The notes under the pieces were generated by a model. That model searched no databases. It saw only the letters and a list, made by a program, of their open reading frames with translations, and was not told the DNA's origin. The position numbers were made by a program, and so were the translations under genes. From positions 60,146 to 124,145 of the forward strand of contig NZ_ML636809.1 of assembly GCF_006476605.1 (NCBI RefSeq): a stretch of 64,000 bases of DNA. The letters run 5' to 3'. The first letter of the stretch is position 1. The number at the start of each line of letters is the position of its first letter. The stretch comes from Brucella gallinifaecis (GTDB lineage Bacteria; Pseudomonadota; Alphaproteobacteria; Rhizobiales; Rhizobiaceae). Positions 44,048 through 53,191 of this stretch are shown here, piece by piece.

Positions 44048-44739
44048 CCCTTGCTCCCTTCCGTGACGGTTTCCTGATCACGCCGGTAATTGTAAACTTG
44101 GAAGCCGAGGGGATTTTCAAACCGCCATTCGTTTGTGGCGGGTTCGTCCGTGTAGCGATAGCGCACGACACCTATGTAGTGTCTGGTGATGGCATCGGTA
44201 TCGGACTTTTCAGTGGTTGAGAAACGAACAAGTGCGGTGGAGTCATTGGGGAAGGTGACAGACTTCACATTGACAAGCACACGCTTGTTTTTCCCGTAGA
44301 CCTTCGCCGGATTGTTCGGATTCGCAGCGCTGTATTGCTCTTGCAATTCGCGAGCGGCATCACCTGTCGACAGCAGTGCTGCCGTGCCGAAGTTCGCATC
44401 AATCGCGTAAGGATCATAGCCTTCACGTGTCCTGATATACCGAACGACGTTGGCTTGTGTAATTGCGCGTGAATCCGTCAGATTTTGCGCTTTTGTCAGT
44501 CCGCTTTTGGTTTCGATGTAGCCGGTAGCCTTGTCAACGACGACAATCACAGGCTCGAACGATTTTAGCGGAACCAGCATAACGAGCGCGAGCAATGCGA
44601 AAAGCGCGACCAGCCCGAATATGATGGTTACGAACCATGCCACGGCCTTTGAACGTTTTGCTTTCCGGACGATTTCGTTCTCCCAACGATCACCGTCCTG
44701 AAAATAACTTCTCAATGCAGCTTCTCTGGAATCCGTCAT
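44044..44739 (-). CDS. virB8: VirB8 assembly factor
   Basis: A 231-aa bitopic inner-membrane protein. The cytoplasmic start is followed by a membrane helix at about 32-56 (AVAWFVTIIFGLVALFALLALVML) and a periplasmic NTF2-like domain (ESREAL-type start, YIRTREGYDPYAI near 105, VRYRYTDEPATNEWRFENPLGFQV at the end). It nucleates channel assembly. It overlaps virB9 by 4 bases. Confidence 0.95.
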   Translation of the reverse strand: MTDSREAALRSYFQDGDRWENEIVRKAKRSKAVAWFVTIIFGLVALFALLALVMLVPLKSFEPVIVVVDKATGYIETKSGLTKAQNLTDSRAITQANVVRYIRTREGYDPYAIDANFGTAALLSTGDAARELQEQYSAANPNNPAKVYGKNKRVLVNVKSVTFPNDSTALVRFSTTEKSDTDAITRHYIGVVRYRYTDEPATNEWRFENPLGFQVYNYRRDQETVTEGSKG

Positions 44740-44773
44740 GATCTGGCCTTTGACCTCTTATGAACCTGCAGCC

Positions 44774-45808
44774 TCAGCGAGGCAGGCTGTTGCTGCTTAT
44801 TCGGTTTTGCATTGCTTCTTTTGCGCCCTGGCTTGTCGGGGAAATAGAGCCCCCGCCGCCGCCAAAACGATTGTAAAGTGAACGTCCGCCTCGGTAGCTT
44901 GCGCCGATCCCCTTGAAGCCAGCTCGCGCAATCCGCATTGGGGCGGTGACACCGGTCATGCGAGCAATCCGAGTCGCGGCAGCGCCAATACCAACGGCCA
45001 ACCCACCTGCAATGTCCTGAGCAAGGACCTGGATGTTCAACAGGACGAAAGCGCCTGCGAAACAAAGCAGGAGGAAAGCTGAAATATCACTCAGCGTAAG
45101 GCGTCGCTCTGTAGCGGCAGCGGATACCTTCGTCAGTTCAGGGTCCATTGCGGCGATAAGGAAAGCGGCGACGACAAACACGAATAACGGGATCAGTGCG
45201 TATAGAAGAACTTGTTGGAACCACGCCTGCCCAAGGCTGCGCGATTGTTCAAACAACATGCAGGCGATAAAAATCGGTGCGGTTCCGATCAGAACCCATA
45301 ACATCACCTTGGCTAATACGAGAATTGCGAGGGCAACTGCGATGAAGATTGCCACGCAGGCCATGATGAGAAAGCCAACCATAGAAGGCAAAACGGAAAA
45401 ATAGCCCGATTGCTCGGCAAACGCGGAAGCCGCCTCATTCGCGGTTTTCCAGATCATGGAAAGACCATTTGTCGGTTCGGTAATTCCCGTCCCGGTGGCG
45501 GTCAGGATGGCGCGACCTACATCTTCAGGGGTATTGTTCAGCCACTTATAGAAAAAATCGTTGAAGTATCCCCAATTGCTGATCAATGCCAGAATGAAGA
45601 CCATGCGGAATACGCGTGTAACAATTTCAGCCACACTAATCCGCGAAGTCCCCATTATTACTTGGATACCGTAATATCCAACATAGGCGATGAACATCAC
45701 CTTGAGCAGCGGCGTGATTTCAGAGCCAATAATATTGTAAGCCTGCGATGAAAAATTCTCGCCGGAATTATCAATTCTCTCCAAAAGATCGCTCAAGAAA
45801 TCATGCAT
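44774..45808 (-). CDS. virB6: VirB6 polytopic channel protein
   Basis: A 344-aa inner-membrane protein with about six membrane helices between 35 and 245 (for example VKMLWVLIGTAPIFIACML-like block VMLWVLIGTAPIFIACML near 168, and LLLCFAGAFVLLNIQVLA near 247). The Gly-rich C-terminus (RFGGGGGSISP) is cytoplasmic or periplasmic. It forms the inner-membrane part of the DNA path. It lies 34 bases upstream of virB8, without overlap. Confidence 0.93.
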   Translation of the reverse strand: MHDFLSDLLERIDNSGENFSSQAYNIIGSEITPLLKVMFIAYVGYYGIQVIMGTSRISVAEIVTRVFRMVFILALISNWGYFNDFFYKWLNNTPEDVGRAILTATGTGITEPTNGLSMIWKTANEAASAFAEQSGYFSVLPSMVGFLIMACVAIFIAVALAILVLAKVMLWVLIGTAPIFIACMLFEQSRSLGQAWFQQVLLYALIPLFVFVVAAFLIAAMDPELTKVSAAATERRLTLSDISAFLLLCFAGAFVLLNIQVLAQDIAGGLAVGIGAAATRIARMTGVTAPMRIARAGFKGIGASYRGGRSLYNRFGGGGGSISPTSQGAKEAMQNRISSNSLPR

Positions 45809-45820
45809 AGCGGCCCCCGA

Positions 45821-46048
45821 TTATTCCGTCGCTATCGAATTGATCGCAGCAATGGCGGTCGCTGGATCGCCATTAACAAAGGCCATAGGTCCACAGTCTT
45901 GCCGAATGTCTTCGGCAAATGACGTGAGATTTGCGGGACGTTTGCAAGGAGCAGTCTTTTCCTTGACCGTTCCGCAGCCGGCAACGCCGGCTGCAATGGC
46001 GGCAAAGATAAAACACTTCAGGAAGCTGTTAGCGATGTTAGTTTGCAC
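45821..46048 (-). CDS. virB7: VirB7-like lipoprotein
   Basis: A 75-aa protein with a lipobox (AAGVAGCG, Cys near residue 25), so it should be lipidated and anchored in the outer membrane. Three Cys follow in the mature part, long enough to pair with VirB9 as VirB7 does. It lies between virB6 and virB5, overlapping virB5 by 11 bases. In related plasmids lipoproteins at this position may instead provide entry exclusion, so the name is tentative. Confidence 0.65.
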   Translation of the reverse strand: MQTNIANSFLKCFIFAAIAAGVAGCGTVKEKTAPCKRPANLTSFAEDIRQDCGPMAFVNGDPATAIAAINSIATE

Positions 46049-46760
46049 TGTACGTCAACACCTTCTTGGAATTGGAAATGTCGGTGAGGCGGCGCTGATT
46101 ATCGGCCTGCAATGACGACACGGCACCGTTCATCACGCCGATCAGTTCATTGATGGTCAGTCCTGCTTGGACTTGCAGCTGCGTGTTTTGGTCGATGGAA
46201 CCTTTAATGTCCTTTGCCTGACCGATACTCTGCCCGGCCTGCTCAAAAGCGCTTCGGCGCGTCGTTACCGCCTGTTGCGAACCATTTACGAGTGCGGCGA
46301 CACCAAGCACAGTGTTGACCATCTGTTCATAGGACTTGTCTCCGCTGAAGCTGCTATTTGCTTGCCCCGACAAGTTCTTAACGAGCTGAAGCCCGTTGAT
46401 GAAAGTGGACGCCACCTTGGCGATGTCACCACCCATGCTGCCAAAATTTGGCACTCCACCGGACATAAGGCTGTCAAAAGAGGGCATTGACGATACGCTA
46501 AAGCCATTCCCGACGGCCAGGCTTTGCATCTGGTTCGCATCGCTGCCGCGATCACCGGTAACGGCCTTCAATGTCTCCTCGACCGTTGTCAGGATTTCCT
46601 TGTTTGTCCCGAGGATCTTGTCAGTCGTGACGGAGGTTTGTTTTGCCACTTCATAATTGGCAGCGTCGATGACCGGGACACCACCTGCATAAGCCGCCAT
46701 GGGAGCGAACGATGCTAGAGCCACGGCAATCGCTGACGCCGAAATGATCAGTCGTTTCAT
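46038..46760 (-). CDS. virB5: VirB5 minor pilin
   Basis: A 240-aa secreted protein; signal peptide to about residue 25 (AAYA-GG). The mature protein begins GGVPVID and is largely helical with coiled-coil character at 30-60 and 165-230, as in VirB5/TraC pilus-tip proteins. It sits 12 bases after the second lytic transglycosylase gene. The same mature start is found in that enzyme. Confidence 0.9.
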   Translation of the reverse strand: MKRLIISASAIAVALASFAPMAAYAGGVPVIDAANYEVAKQTSVTTDKILGTNKEILTTVEETLKAVTGDRGSDANQMQSLAVGNGFSVSSMPSFDSLMSGGVPNFGSMGGDIAKVASTFINGLQLVKNLSGQANSSFSGDKSYEQMVNTVLGVAALVNGSQQAVTTRRSAFEQAGQSIGQAKDIKGSIDQNTQLQVQAGLTINELIGVMNGAVSSLQADNQRRLTDISNSKKVLTYSAN

Positions 46761-46772
46761 TGTTAGTCTCCC

Positions 46773-47855
46773 TTATTGAGGATCAAGGTTCAGTTTGATG
46801 TTCGCCTCGCGTTCACGCTGTTGAACGCAAGCCTTTTCTTCAGTATTCCATTCGAGGCCGGTACGGGGATCGCAGACGCCGGTCGTTTCTCGCGGCTTGT
46901 CGTCTTTCTTGTTGAATGAAGCCGATTGAGATGCGCCCGAAATGCCACTGGCTGAAACTGCTTTGCGGCCGTTGAGCAGTTCGGCCATTGAATTGCCGAG
47001 GACAATCACCTGGTTGACCATTTCGAGGTTCGCATTTCGAGCGCCGGCGTTGTGATCCCAACTGTCTTGAATTGTGCCGGATTGCATGCCGCCGAGCTGC
47101 GTGAGCCATGAGGCGACGTTGGCGGTACTTTCCTGTGTTGCCTGCGTCGTTGCCATCGAATTGATGGTCGAATCCCGCATACCGGAATATGCTGTATCAC
47201 CGCCGCCGTAGTTCATGGGCAGGTCCTTTGACCCGCCGAACGCCGGTGTCCATTTCTGCGTGATATTCCGGACGTACCCCTGCGTTTCTTTGAACGGTGG
47301 AATGCCGCCGTATTTATTAACGTTGCCAGCGCCAGCATTGTACGCTGCAAGGGCGAGGTTGGCGTTGCCGTTGAAACGCTTGAGCTGCTGTTTAAGATAA
47401 CGAGCACCACCGCGGAGGTTCTGTTCAATGTTATGCGGATCTACGCCCAACTCTTTTGCGGTATCAGGCATCAACTGTGCCAAGCCGATAGCCCCCACGC
47501 CCGATTTCGCGCATGGATTAAAGCGGCTTTCCTGATAAACGAGCCCTAGAAACAAATTTTCGTCTACACCCTCTTCGCGTGCCACTCGTTTGACCAACCC
47601 GGAAATTTCCGGATTGGCTTTGGCGGCTGCAACGGGATCGTCCTTGCGCCCCGGTCGGTAGACAGCACATGTTACGCTCTTGTTGAGGGAAAACCGGTCT
47701 TTATCCGTCTTCTCGATTTCCGATGTTTTTTGATCCCGGACCGTTCGTTCGGACAAATTAGATCCGTCAATGACAGGAACGCCACCAGCCCACGCCGACA
47801 ATGGCATGTTTGCTGACGCCAAAATTATGCATAAAGTTGCTCTCTTATGCATCAT
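46773..47855 (-). CDS. Second lytic transglycosylase (VirB1-like)
   Basis: About 360 aa. Signal peptide MMHKRATLCIILASANMPLSAWA, then GGVPVIDGSN, the same mature start as VirB5. The catalytic domain at about 100-240 has VYQESRFNP (catalytic Glu), GAIGLAQLMP and AYNAGAGNV. A Cys-containing tail follows (TGVCDPRTG, KACVQQ). ATG 47855 overlaps virB4 by 11 bases; upstream codons in the frame are shadow. The window thus encodes two transglycosylases in one virB operon, an unusual set. Confidence 0.88.
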   Translation of the reverse strand: MMHKRATLCIILASANMPLSAWAGGVPVIDGSNLSERTVRDQKTSEIEKTDKDRFSLNKSVTCAVYRPGRKDDPVAAAKANPEISGLVKRVAREEGVDENLFLGLVYQESRFNPCAKSGVGAIGLAQLMPDTAKELGVDPHNIEQNLRGGARYLKQQLKRFNGNANLALAAYNAGAGNVNKYGGIPPFKETQGYVRNITQKWTPAFGGSKDLPMNYGGGDTAYSGMRDSTINSMATTQATQESTANVASWLTQLGGMQSGTIQDSWDHNAGARNANLEMVNQVIVLGNSMAELLNGRKAVSASGISGASQSASFNKKDDKPRETTGVCDPRTGLEWNTEEKACVQQREREANIKLNLDPQ

Positions 47856-50262
47856 TCCTCTCCCATCCGCAGAATTCAGCCAACCAGTTTTCAGGCTCAT
47901 CGCCGTATCGTTCCCGCAGCGCAGCACATTCTGAGACGGTCTCTTTTCGACCCGAGAGTACTTTGACGAGATCAGGCATTTTCGAGAGATCGAGACGGGC
48001 AATGACCGAGTCATTCCCGTGCTTGACGAGAAATGTGCGCTTTTCAGGCGGAGTGTTTTTGATGAAATTGAATTCTTTAACGCTCAATCCAAAGCGTCTG
48101 AGGTAGCTCTCTTCGTCAGCGCGCGGGTTCGGGAAATGAATGTTCGTGGCCGATTGCTCAATAAGGGTGTGAGACGCCTTGGCTTTGGCAATGTCGGCGG
48201 CCGACTGCGTTCCGAAGCCGACAATACCGTTGAGCTTTCGAATGGTTTTCATCTTGTCGATGATGAAATGACTAAACGTTTCATCCATAAGCAGCTGCCA
48301 GCCTTCGTCCATGAAGAACATGACAGGATCGCCGTTCAGAAGCTCATCGAGACGGTGATAAAGGTACATCAGTGCGGGGGTTCGGATATCCTCGTTGCCG
48401 AGGATGCTGGTCATATCGAAACCGAAGACGCTACGCCCGGAGAACGACAGCACGTCATGGTGGGCGTTGAAGAGCCAGGCCTTTTCGCCGTCGATCCAAG
48501 GACGCAGCCTTGACGCCAGGTCGTTCGCATCCGCACGCGAACGTCCTACAAGCAAGCCCGACAGGTTTGGCAGGTTGCGCTGAGCTGCCGGCTCTTCCAT
48601 GATACGGGCAATCGCCCGTTCCAGCGTATCTGCGTCCTCCTGGCTTAAGTCGCGACTATCGCTGGAGCGCAACATGGACTTCAAAAGACGAAGCAGAAAG
48701 TCCCGATTTGGCCCGGTATTCTCCAGTTGAAGCGGGTTAAAGCCTGTTGGCGTTCCCGGCGAGAGGACTTCGTATGCTCCGCCCATGGCCCGTACGAAGA
48801 TTTCAGCGCCCCTGTCCTTGTCAAAAAACACAGCCTTCGGCGTTGGAGTAACACGCATTGCCTGAGCCAGCAGGAATGTCAGGGCAACGGTCTTGCCGGA
48901 GCCAGTTGGCCCGGTGACCAAAAAATGGCCGATATCACGACGGTGAAAATTGAACCAATACGGGGTTTGCGAGGTGGTTTCGAGTATCGTGATCGGCAAG
49001 CCCCAATGCAGATTGTCCGATTGCCCAGTCGCGAAATTATGCATCGATGACAGGCCGGAGAAATTTGCCGATGACAGCATGGCCTTTCGTGCACGATAGC
49101 TGTGATTGCCGGGCAATTGCGCCCAGAACGACGCTTCGAGGTTCATATCTTCCCGAAGCCAGTTGATGTTCATATCGGTCAGGCAACTACCGAGTTCGGA
49201 AACTGCCTTGCTCAAACCATCAAGGTCGCGAGAGAGGCAAAGCAAAGAGAAATGGTGGATGCCAAAAACAGCCTCCTGGTTCATGAGACTGTTCAGAGCG
49301 AAATCGATATCGCTTTCGACCGCGCTGCCGGATTCATCCGACGCGGCAATCTGGCGCTGAAGCCGGGTAATACGCTCTTGCGCAATCGGCTTGTCCGAGA
49401 TTGTGAAGCTTTGCGTCAGTATAAACTCGTGATTTACCTGCAGCAGACCGTCCAGCATTCCCGGACCGGTGTACGGCGGATATTCCTTTATGGAGAGCAT
49501 TGCGCCAAAGCGATTGTCTTCATCGACGGCGGCTTGTGTCTGCATTGCTCGCTTGCCGAAATGCAGGCGTGACGCTCCGACGTAATTTCGAATCCCCATC
49601 CGCGGCAGTCGCATCTTGCGCGGTACACCGCAGGTCAGGATTGTGTTGATGAATTCGCACGGTTCAGAGTATGGCTCCCCATTGCGATAGGTGATGCCAA
49701 GCTCGCGTGCGCCATACTTTTGCAGCTCACGGGTCATGTTGGCGACGAGCTCTTCGAGCTCGGTCACTATTTCCCGCGTTTGCTGATCTCGAACCTCAGC
49801 CCCGCCGGATCGCGTGAAAGCACGGCTTACTACGTCGCTGAGACCGAGGGCGCCGCGCATATTGGTTCGCACGATGGAGAGGTAAATTTCGTTGGCGAAC
49901 ATGCGTTTATGACGCAACTGGCTCATATATCGGCTGTTTAGTTGATCGCAAAACGGGTCATCGAAAGCGCCACCAATTTCGGAATCGACCTGTCGGCGAA
50001 TAACAGTCGACCAGACAGAAAAACGGCTCGATCCAAGCGCTCGAATGATCGTATTCTGAACATTCGAGCGCATGTTGAGTTCGGCTTGATCTTCGGTTTG
50101 GAAAAAGAGGCCGTCGAGTTTGATGACCGACAAGAGAGCGCCGTTTTCCAAGCCGATCACTGTATCCGACATATGCCTCAGATATGGGATATGCGAAGCC
50201 ATAGGCCGCTCATTATGAGCGACCTTGCCAAATCCGAGTTCTTCTCTGACGACTTTCAACAT
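47845..50262 (-). CDS. virB4: VirB4 ATPase
   Basis: An 805-aa ATPase (CagE/TrbE/VirB family). Walker A is VTGPTGSGKTV near 450, Walker B region DPVMFFMDEGWQLL near 640, then GFGTQSAADIAKA. It drives early pilus assembly and substrate transfer. The start follows virB3 by 3 bases. Length is normal and no disruption is visible. Confidence 0.96.
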   Translation of the reverse strand: MLKVVREELGFGKVAHNERPMASHIPYLRHMSDTVIGLENGALLSVIKLDGLFFQTEDQAELNMRSNVQNTIIRALGSSRFSVWSTVIRRQVDSEIGGAFDDPFCDQLNSRYMSQLRHKRMFANEIYLSIVRTNMRGALGLSDVVSRAFTRSGGAEVRDQQTREIVTELEELVANMTRELQKYGARELGITYRNGEPYSEPCEFINTILTCGVPRKMRLPRMGIRNYVGASRLHFGKRAMQTQAAVDEDNRFGAMLSIKEYPPYTGPGMLDGLLQVNHEFILTQSFTISDKPIAQERITRLQRQIAASDESGSAVESDIDFALNSLMNQEAVFGIHHFSLLCLSRDLDGLSKAVSELGSCLTDMNINWLREDMNLEASFWAQLPGNHSYRARKAMLSSANFSGLSSMHNFATGQSDNLHWGLPITILETTSQTPYWFNFHRRDIGHFLVTGPTGSGKTVALTFLLAQAMRVTPTPKAVFFDKDRGAEIFVRAMGGAYEVLSPGTPTGFNPLQLENTGPNRDFLLRLLKSMLRSSDSRDLSQEDADTLERAIARIMEEPAAQRNLPNLSGLLVGRSRADANDLASRLRPWIDGEKAWLFNAHHDVLSFSGRSVFGFDMTSILGNEDIRTPALMYLYHRLDELLNGDPVMFFMDEGWQLLMDETFSHFIIDKMKTIRKLNGIVGFGTQSAADIAKAKASHTLIEQSATNIHFPNPRADEESYLRRFGLSVKEFNFIKNTPPEKRTFLVKHGNDSVIARLDLSKMPDLVKVLSGRKETVSECAALRERYGDEPENWLAEFCGWERNDA

Positions 50263-50265
50263 TAG

Positions 50266-50565
50266 CTAAGGTCCGTACGAATTTGTTCCCCAGAAGGACT
50301 TGTTGCGTGTGCGAGGCGTTTTGCGCGCGGTGACTTCAACAACATCGAGAATTTTGTTGTCCCAAGCGCAAAGGGAGAACAGAACCACATAGCTGATCGG
50401 GGCTAGGAGCAGGATCCAGAACGACTTGCTGACCAGCCATGCTATGATTGTGATGCCGATAACGACGACGACTGCCATATACGGGACACCCCACATGGTG
50501 GGAGATCGGGTTAACCCGATTACCAACGGGGTCAGCTGCGGCTTTACATCCTCGTACTCAGCCAT
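50266..50565 (-). CDS. virB3: VirB3 inner-membrane protein
   Basis: About 99 aa starting at MAEYEDVKPQL. PLVIGLTRSPTMWGVPYMA is the conserved VirB3 opening, with membrane helices at about 27-50 and 52-72. It is required with VirB4 for pilus formation. The longer open frame overlaps virB2 and lacks homology. Confidence 0.92.
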   Translation of the reverse strand: MAEYEDVKPQLTPLVIGLTRSPTMWGVPYMAVVVVIGITIIAWLVSKSFWILLLAPISYVVLFSLCAWDNKILDVVEVTARKTPRTRNKSFWGTNSYGP

Positions 50566-50567
50566 CG

Positions 50568-50915
50568 CTAGTTTCCAACTGTGCTGATCAGCTCGTCGAC
50601 GATTGATGGAGCACCGAAAACAAGACCGATCCCGAGGATCACACCGCCAGCAAAAAACCAAGACAGTCGGCCAGCAAATGCGAGAAAGCCCAACGCCATC
50701 ACGGCGATGATTGCAAACAGGCGACCAATAGGGCCGCTGATGAAATCAACGATAGCTTGAAATACTGTCTGAATGGGCGCGAAGGCACCACCAACGCCGC
50801 CTGACTGTGCCAGCGCCAAATCCGCCCCGACAATTTGCGCGGCAGCCACCAAACCAAGGCAGGCTGCCAGCTTTGAAGCGCTGATATGCCAAGCCTTATT
50901 CTGTTCGCTGATCAT
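50568..50915 (-). CDS. virB2: VirB2 major pilin
   Basis: A 115-aa prepilin. A long signal peptide ends near 36 (ALAQS), followed by the pilin part with two hydrophobic helices (FQAIVDFISGPIGRLFAIIAVMALGFLAF and WFFAGGVILGIGLVFG). Cleavage and perhaps cyclisation yield the transfer pilus subunit. Two bases separate it from virB3. Confidence 0.93.
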   Translation of the reverse strand: MISEQNKAWHISASKLAACLGLVAAAQIVGADLALAQSGGVGGAFAPIQTVFQAIVDFISGPIGRLFAIIAVMALGFLAFAGRLSWFFAGGVILGIGLVFGAPSIVDELISTVGN

Positions 50916-50926
50916 CCTTCTCTCCT

Positions 50927-51871
50927 TTAAAAATGCATCACGCCACCAACGAAGGTGCCGGTTTTCTTGACTGCAATGACCCCGGATTGAGTTTCGCTCG
51001 CCATGACAGGCGAGGATCTCCGACTACCACCAACGAGCTTCTTTTTCGGCGCTGGCATAGTTACGCCAAGCTGGTAATTGACGACCTTTGCGACGTATCC
51101 GATGGTTTCCCTGAACGGTGGAACGCCGCCGTACTCATAGATGCGGCCTTCGCCTGCGTTATAAGCGGCGGCAACAAGCAGGGGGTTTTGGAACTCGTCC
51201 AAAAGCACCCGGAGATACTTAACGCCGCCTTCAATATTTGACGCCGGATCACAGACGTCGCGGACGCCGAAGCGCTCAGCGGTTCCCGGCATGAGCTGCA
51301 TCGGCCCGCGTGCGCCTTTGTCTGAATTGCGGGAACGATCGAACTGGCTTTCTGCCCAAGTGATGGCGGTAGCAAACAGAGCATCAACTTGATGTCGGCG
51401 AGCGGCCTGTTCGACCAGAGTTTTGATTTCCTCTGGTGTTAGCGGGGAGGGGCCGCATTCGGGAGTGGATACAGCTGCCTGCTTAGAGGAAGGCAAATCG
51501 CCTAAACGGGTAGATTCATTCTGAAACGAGATAACTGGATTGGTAATATTAGATAGGGAGCCAGTGGCTAAAACAGTGCCGAATAAATTGCCAAAATGGT
51601 TATTCGTATTAGTGCCGTTTCCACTTTTATCCTCCGCGGAAACGATGCCATCAGAGCCCACAACAAATTCTTTGCTTTCGCTTGTCCAGCGGCGGTTGAA
51701 TACGGTCAAGTCCGAGCGTGATCCGGATGCGTTGTGAGTTGCGGCCTCGCCGTCGCCATCTTGCGCGAATGGCGCAATTGCGCCTTTTACTTCTGCGCAA
51801 GTGGCGGCAATCCCGAACGGGATGAACAATGTGGCGCTTAGCAATAGCGCTTTGATTGAAAGCCTCTCCAT
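50927..51871 (-). CDS. virB1: VirB1 lytic transglycosylase
   Basis: A 314-aa secreted enzyme that opens the peptidoglycan for the channel. Signal peptide to about residue 27. The catalytic domain (about 155-285) shows TWAESQFDRSRNS with the catalytic Glu, GPMQLMPGTAERFG and AAYNAGEGRIYEYGG. First gene of the virB operon; its 175-base upstream region is shared with the divergent nuclease-fold operon and should hold the virB promoter. Confidence 0.93.
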   Translation of the reverse strand: MERLSIKALLLSATLFIPFGIAATCAEVKGAIAPFAQDGDGEAATHNASGSRSDLTVFNRRWTSESKEFVVGSDGIVSAEDKSGNGTNTNNHFGNLFGTVLATGSLSNITNPVISFQNESTRLGDLPSSKQAAVSTPECGPSPLTPEEIKTLVEQAARRHQVDALFATAITWAESQFDRSRNSDKGARGPMQLMPGTAERFGVRDVCDPASNIEGGVKYLRVLLDEFQNPLLVAAAYNAGEGRIYEYGGVPPFRETIGYVAKVVNYQLGVTMPAPKKKLVGGSRRSSPVMASETQSGVIAVKKTGTFVGGVMHF

Positions 51872-52046
51872 TCTAGCCCCTTAGCTCCTGTCGCAGACCT
51901 CACATGCGCTGTTGAGGTTGCAGCGAAAACCGATTAAGTTCATAATAGCATGATACCGATTTGGCTAAGTGATACATGCTTTTTCGCAAATCATAAACCC
52001 CCTATGAACATGGAAAATGAATAAGCAATACGGTAAGGGCTGGAAA
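51872..52046. promoter_or_regulatory. Divergent promoter region of virB and the nuclease-fold operon
   Basis: A 175-base gap between divergent start codons. GCATGATAC near 51948 and GTGATACATGC near 51970 form an imperfect inverted repeat (a GCATG/CATGC pair about 30 bases apart) that could be an operator for a shared transfer regulator. The AT-rich core lies between 51930 and 52010. Confidence 0.45.
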
Positions 52047-52655
52047 ATGAAGAGAACCATCGCAATCGCAATGAGCAGTTGTATGTTGGCAACAGCCGCA
52101 ATCGCCGCGCCTGCAATCAACAAGGATTACATCAAGTCGCTGGCATCGCCGGGTAAGACCGTGCTTGTCATTGAGTATTATGACGGAGACGGAAAAGTTA
52201 CGGCTCGGAAGGGGTTTGCATCCGCCTCGGGCTATAAGGCAACTTCACCGACCGAATTTCGGCTTGATGATAAGACCCTTCTGAATCTGTACGGGCTAGA
52301 AGCCTGCAAAGGTGAAATGGTCAATCGTAAGGATGATTTTGCTGGTTCTTGCACTGACTACGCCAAGCAGCAGCTGCAGATCATGTTGCAGTCGCCGAAG
52401 GTTCTCTTTTGTCGGGCATTTGTAAGTGAAGAGAGCGCACCCAAACAAAATGTAACGTGCTACGGCTATTACAATTACCCCGGGAGCCTGGACACGGTAG
52501 ATATGCTCGAAGAGCAATTGCTCTCTCTTGGCGCGCTCCGCATTGCCAAATCGAAAGACGGGAAGCTAGAGCGTCCCGATCTGGAGAACGCGCAGAAGAT
52601 TGGAGAAGACGGCTCCTATGGTATGTGGGCCGATCCGCGGGTGAAGGCCCAATGA
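52047..52655 (+). CDS. Secreted nuclease-fold protein 1 (degenerate)
   Basis: About 202 aa with a Sec signal peptide (ATAAIAA-PA). The later part resembles the SNase barrel (FRLDDKTLLNLYGLEACKG, GSYGMWADPR) but the expected Asp, Arg and Glu of the active site are not in place (NLYGLEAC instead of RLxGIDAxE). Several Cys suggest disulphides. Its TGA overlaps the next ATG (ATGA), so the operon is translationally coupled. Probably a structural or binding role in transfer, not catalysis. Confidence 0.6.
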   Translation: MKRTIAIAMSSCMLATAAIAAPAINKDYIKSLASPGKTVLVIEYYDGDGKVTARKGFASASGYKATSPTEFRLDDKTLLNLYGLEACKGEMVNRKDDFAGSCTDYAKQQLQIMLQSPKVLFCRAFVSEESAPKQNVTCYGYYNYPGSLDTVDMLEEQLLSLGALRIAKSKDGKLERPDLENAQKIGEDGSYGMWADPRVKAQ

Positions 52656-53191
52656 AGCCAGCCCTATTATCGCTCTGCATGGTCCTTTTTTCGACAACGG
52701 CTTTTGCAGCGCCGGAGGGATATTTCGACCTCCAGCCGGGCGTTACTTTGGAATCTGGCGATACGTGGGTCTCAGAAGGCCAGCGCTATCGCCTCTATGG
52801 TGTTCAGTCATGCCTTCGAGGAACTGCTTTCACTGATACGACCGGAAACAAGAAGGACTGCGGTGAGGCGTCGCTTGCCGTATTCGCCGCTTATATCAAA
52901 GACACCAAACCGGTGTGCGCTCCCGTAGCGCAAACTGCCGATACTTCCTATGTCATTTGCTACGCGACAATCGGCGGAAATCGCCTCGATTTAGCGACGG
53001 TGTTGATTACGAGCGGCTATGCCTTTGCCGCGCTGAAGGCTGACGGGCTTCCCTACTATCCAGCATACGCAGTGGCCGAACAGGAAGCTCGTGAGAAGCG
53101 GGCAGGCCTCTGGCAATTCGAAGACGTTCAGCATCCTGCCATCCTGTTGAGCAAATCGGCAAACGAACGGACGAGGAATGCCCAACAATGA
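52652..53191 (+). CDS. Secreted nuclease-fold protein 2 (degenerate)
   Basis: About 179 aa with signal peptide (TTAFA-AP). YRLYGVQSCLRG, LASVLI-like LATVLITSGYAFA and EKRAGLW follow the SNase plan, but the active-site Asp/Glu block reads GVQSC and no catalytic Arg is evident. It is coupled by ATGA overlaps to genes on both sides. The long upstream extension of the open frame is a shadow of the first gene. Confidence 0.65.
   Translation: MKPALLSLCMVLFSTTAFAAPEGYFDLQPGVTLESGDTWVSEGQRYRLYGVQSCLRGTAFTDTTGNKKDCGEASLAVFAAYIKDTKPVCAPVAQTADTSYVICYATIGGNRLDLATVLITSGYAFAALKADGLPYYPAYAVAEQEAREKRAGLWQFEDVQHPAILLSKSANERTRNAQQ

Noticed and set aside
44736..45065. 109-codon frame overlapping the end of virB6
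   Set aside because: Arg/Cys-rich shadow frame; virB6 in the other frame has clear membrane helices and the neighbours are spaced accordingly.
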